Below, piece by piece: positions 12,374 to 12,541 of a stretch of 12,541 bases of DNA; position 1 is the stretch's first letter; every line of letters starts with the position of its first letter. The stretch lies in NCBI GenBank assembly GCA_964355015.1, contig CAYHCE010000059.1, positions 1 through 12,541 on the forward strand, read 5' to 3'. Under the pieces are notes generated by a model. That model saw only the letters and a list, made by a program, of their open reading frames with translations, was not told the DNA's origin and did not search any database. Source of the DNA: CAYHCE01 sp964355015. Lineage in GTDB: Bacteria; Cyanobacteriota; Cyanobacteriia; PCC-6307; Cyanobiaceae. The position numbers were made by a program, and so were the translations under genes.

Positions 12374-12541
12374 GAGCATGGACGGATCTTCCCCGCCGGC
12401 TTCTACCACCTCCACCGGGGCCGGCTGAACCACAAGCACACCATGACGATCGCCACCGGCTGGATCAACGCGGGCAGCCGGGATGCCTACATCGGGCCTC
12501 CTGAGAAAGGGCAGAAGGCCTGTGCCGCAGTGGATCTGAGC
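12374..12541 (+). pseudogene. 5'-truncated 2OG-Fe(II) oxygenase copy (runs off the window)
   Basis: Right after the toxin stop, the frame reads HGRIFPAGFYHLHRGRL and then HTMTIATGWINAGSRDAY, aligning with the C-terminus of the oxygenase at 10645-11268 (LLIFPASPSHTHRGRV, KTIATGWINAGTLEAY). The distal iron ligand His of HRG is kept but everything upstream, including the HxD motif, is missing, so it cannot be an enzyme. The frame stays open to the window edge. It could be a paralogue fragment or the scar of a duplication. Confidence 0.72.
12447..12473 (+). repeat. 27-bp direct repeat, copy 2 (in oxygenase remnant)
   Basis: Exact match to 11199-11225 in the same reading frame of the homologous protein segment. 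The 1.2 kb between the copies holds the IS fragment and the toxin-antitoxin pair. Confidence 0.85.

Noticed and set aside
1..12541. CRISPR array, prophage genes or a secondary-metabolite cluster
   Set aside because: No regularly spaced repeats, no phage structural genes and no biosynthetic core enzyme are visible.

Overview
The window looks like part of a unicellular picocyanobacterial chromosome of the Synechococcus/Cyanobium type. The evidence is high GC content, dense gene packing, the end of a cyAbrB-type regulator at the left edge, a DUF760 protein (a family of cyanobacteria and plastid-bearing eukaryotes) and frequent TTG/GTG starts. The assignment is inferred from protein motifs only; there is no rRNA or marker gene here.

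Left part (1-5335, mostly + strand): this is a mixed and decaying neighbourhood. It holds the cyAbrB end, a DUF167/YggU protein, an M28 aminopeptidase-like gene cut by an in-frame TAG, a minus-strand protein resembling the LecA (PA-IL) galactose-binding lectin fold, a six-helix membrane protein, a minus-strand pRiA4b ORF-3-like pseudogene with an in-frame TAG and a frameshift, an HD-domain (SpoT/MESH1-like) gene whose 3' end has been replaced by out-of-frame sequence, and a Tex30/KANL3-like alpha/beta hydrolase. The stretch 4858-5335 has no secure gene.

Middle (5185-5904): an AT-rich patch carries an unrecognised, probably foreign ORF. It runs head-on into the N-terminal stub of a serine recombinase on the minus strand. 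The two halves meet near 5750, which looks like a deletion or recombination scar of a mobile element next to mscS.

Right-centre (5897-10446, minus strand): this is the best preserved block, an apparent five-gene operon read right to left: DUF760 protein, SAM methyltransferase, short-chain dehydrogenase, solute-binding lipoprotein, MscS-type channel. The last three are tightly coupled (a TTGA stop/start overlap and a 10-nt gap). The solute-binding protein has no ABC permease or ATPase nearby and is paired with a mechanosensitive channel instead.

Right end (10587-12541, + strand): a 2OG-Fe(II) oxygenase gene is followed immediately by a fragment of an IS5-type transposase. A Phd/VapC-like toxin-antitoxin pair comes next, with a palindromic operator over its likely -10 box. 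Directly after the toxin stop lies a 5'-truncated second copy of the oxygenase C-terminus, which shares a 27-bp exact repeat with the full gene. The toxin-antitoxin pair and the IS remnant thus sit between two oxygenase copies.

I did not find a clear new defence or biosynthetic system. The most interesting items are the lectin-like gene, the operon pairing a solute-binding lipoprotein with MscS, the recombinase scar, and the cluster of broken genes, two of them broken by in-frame TAG codons.
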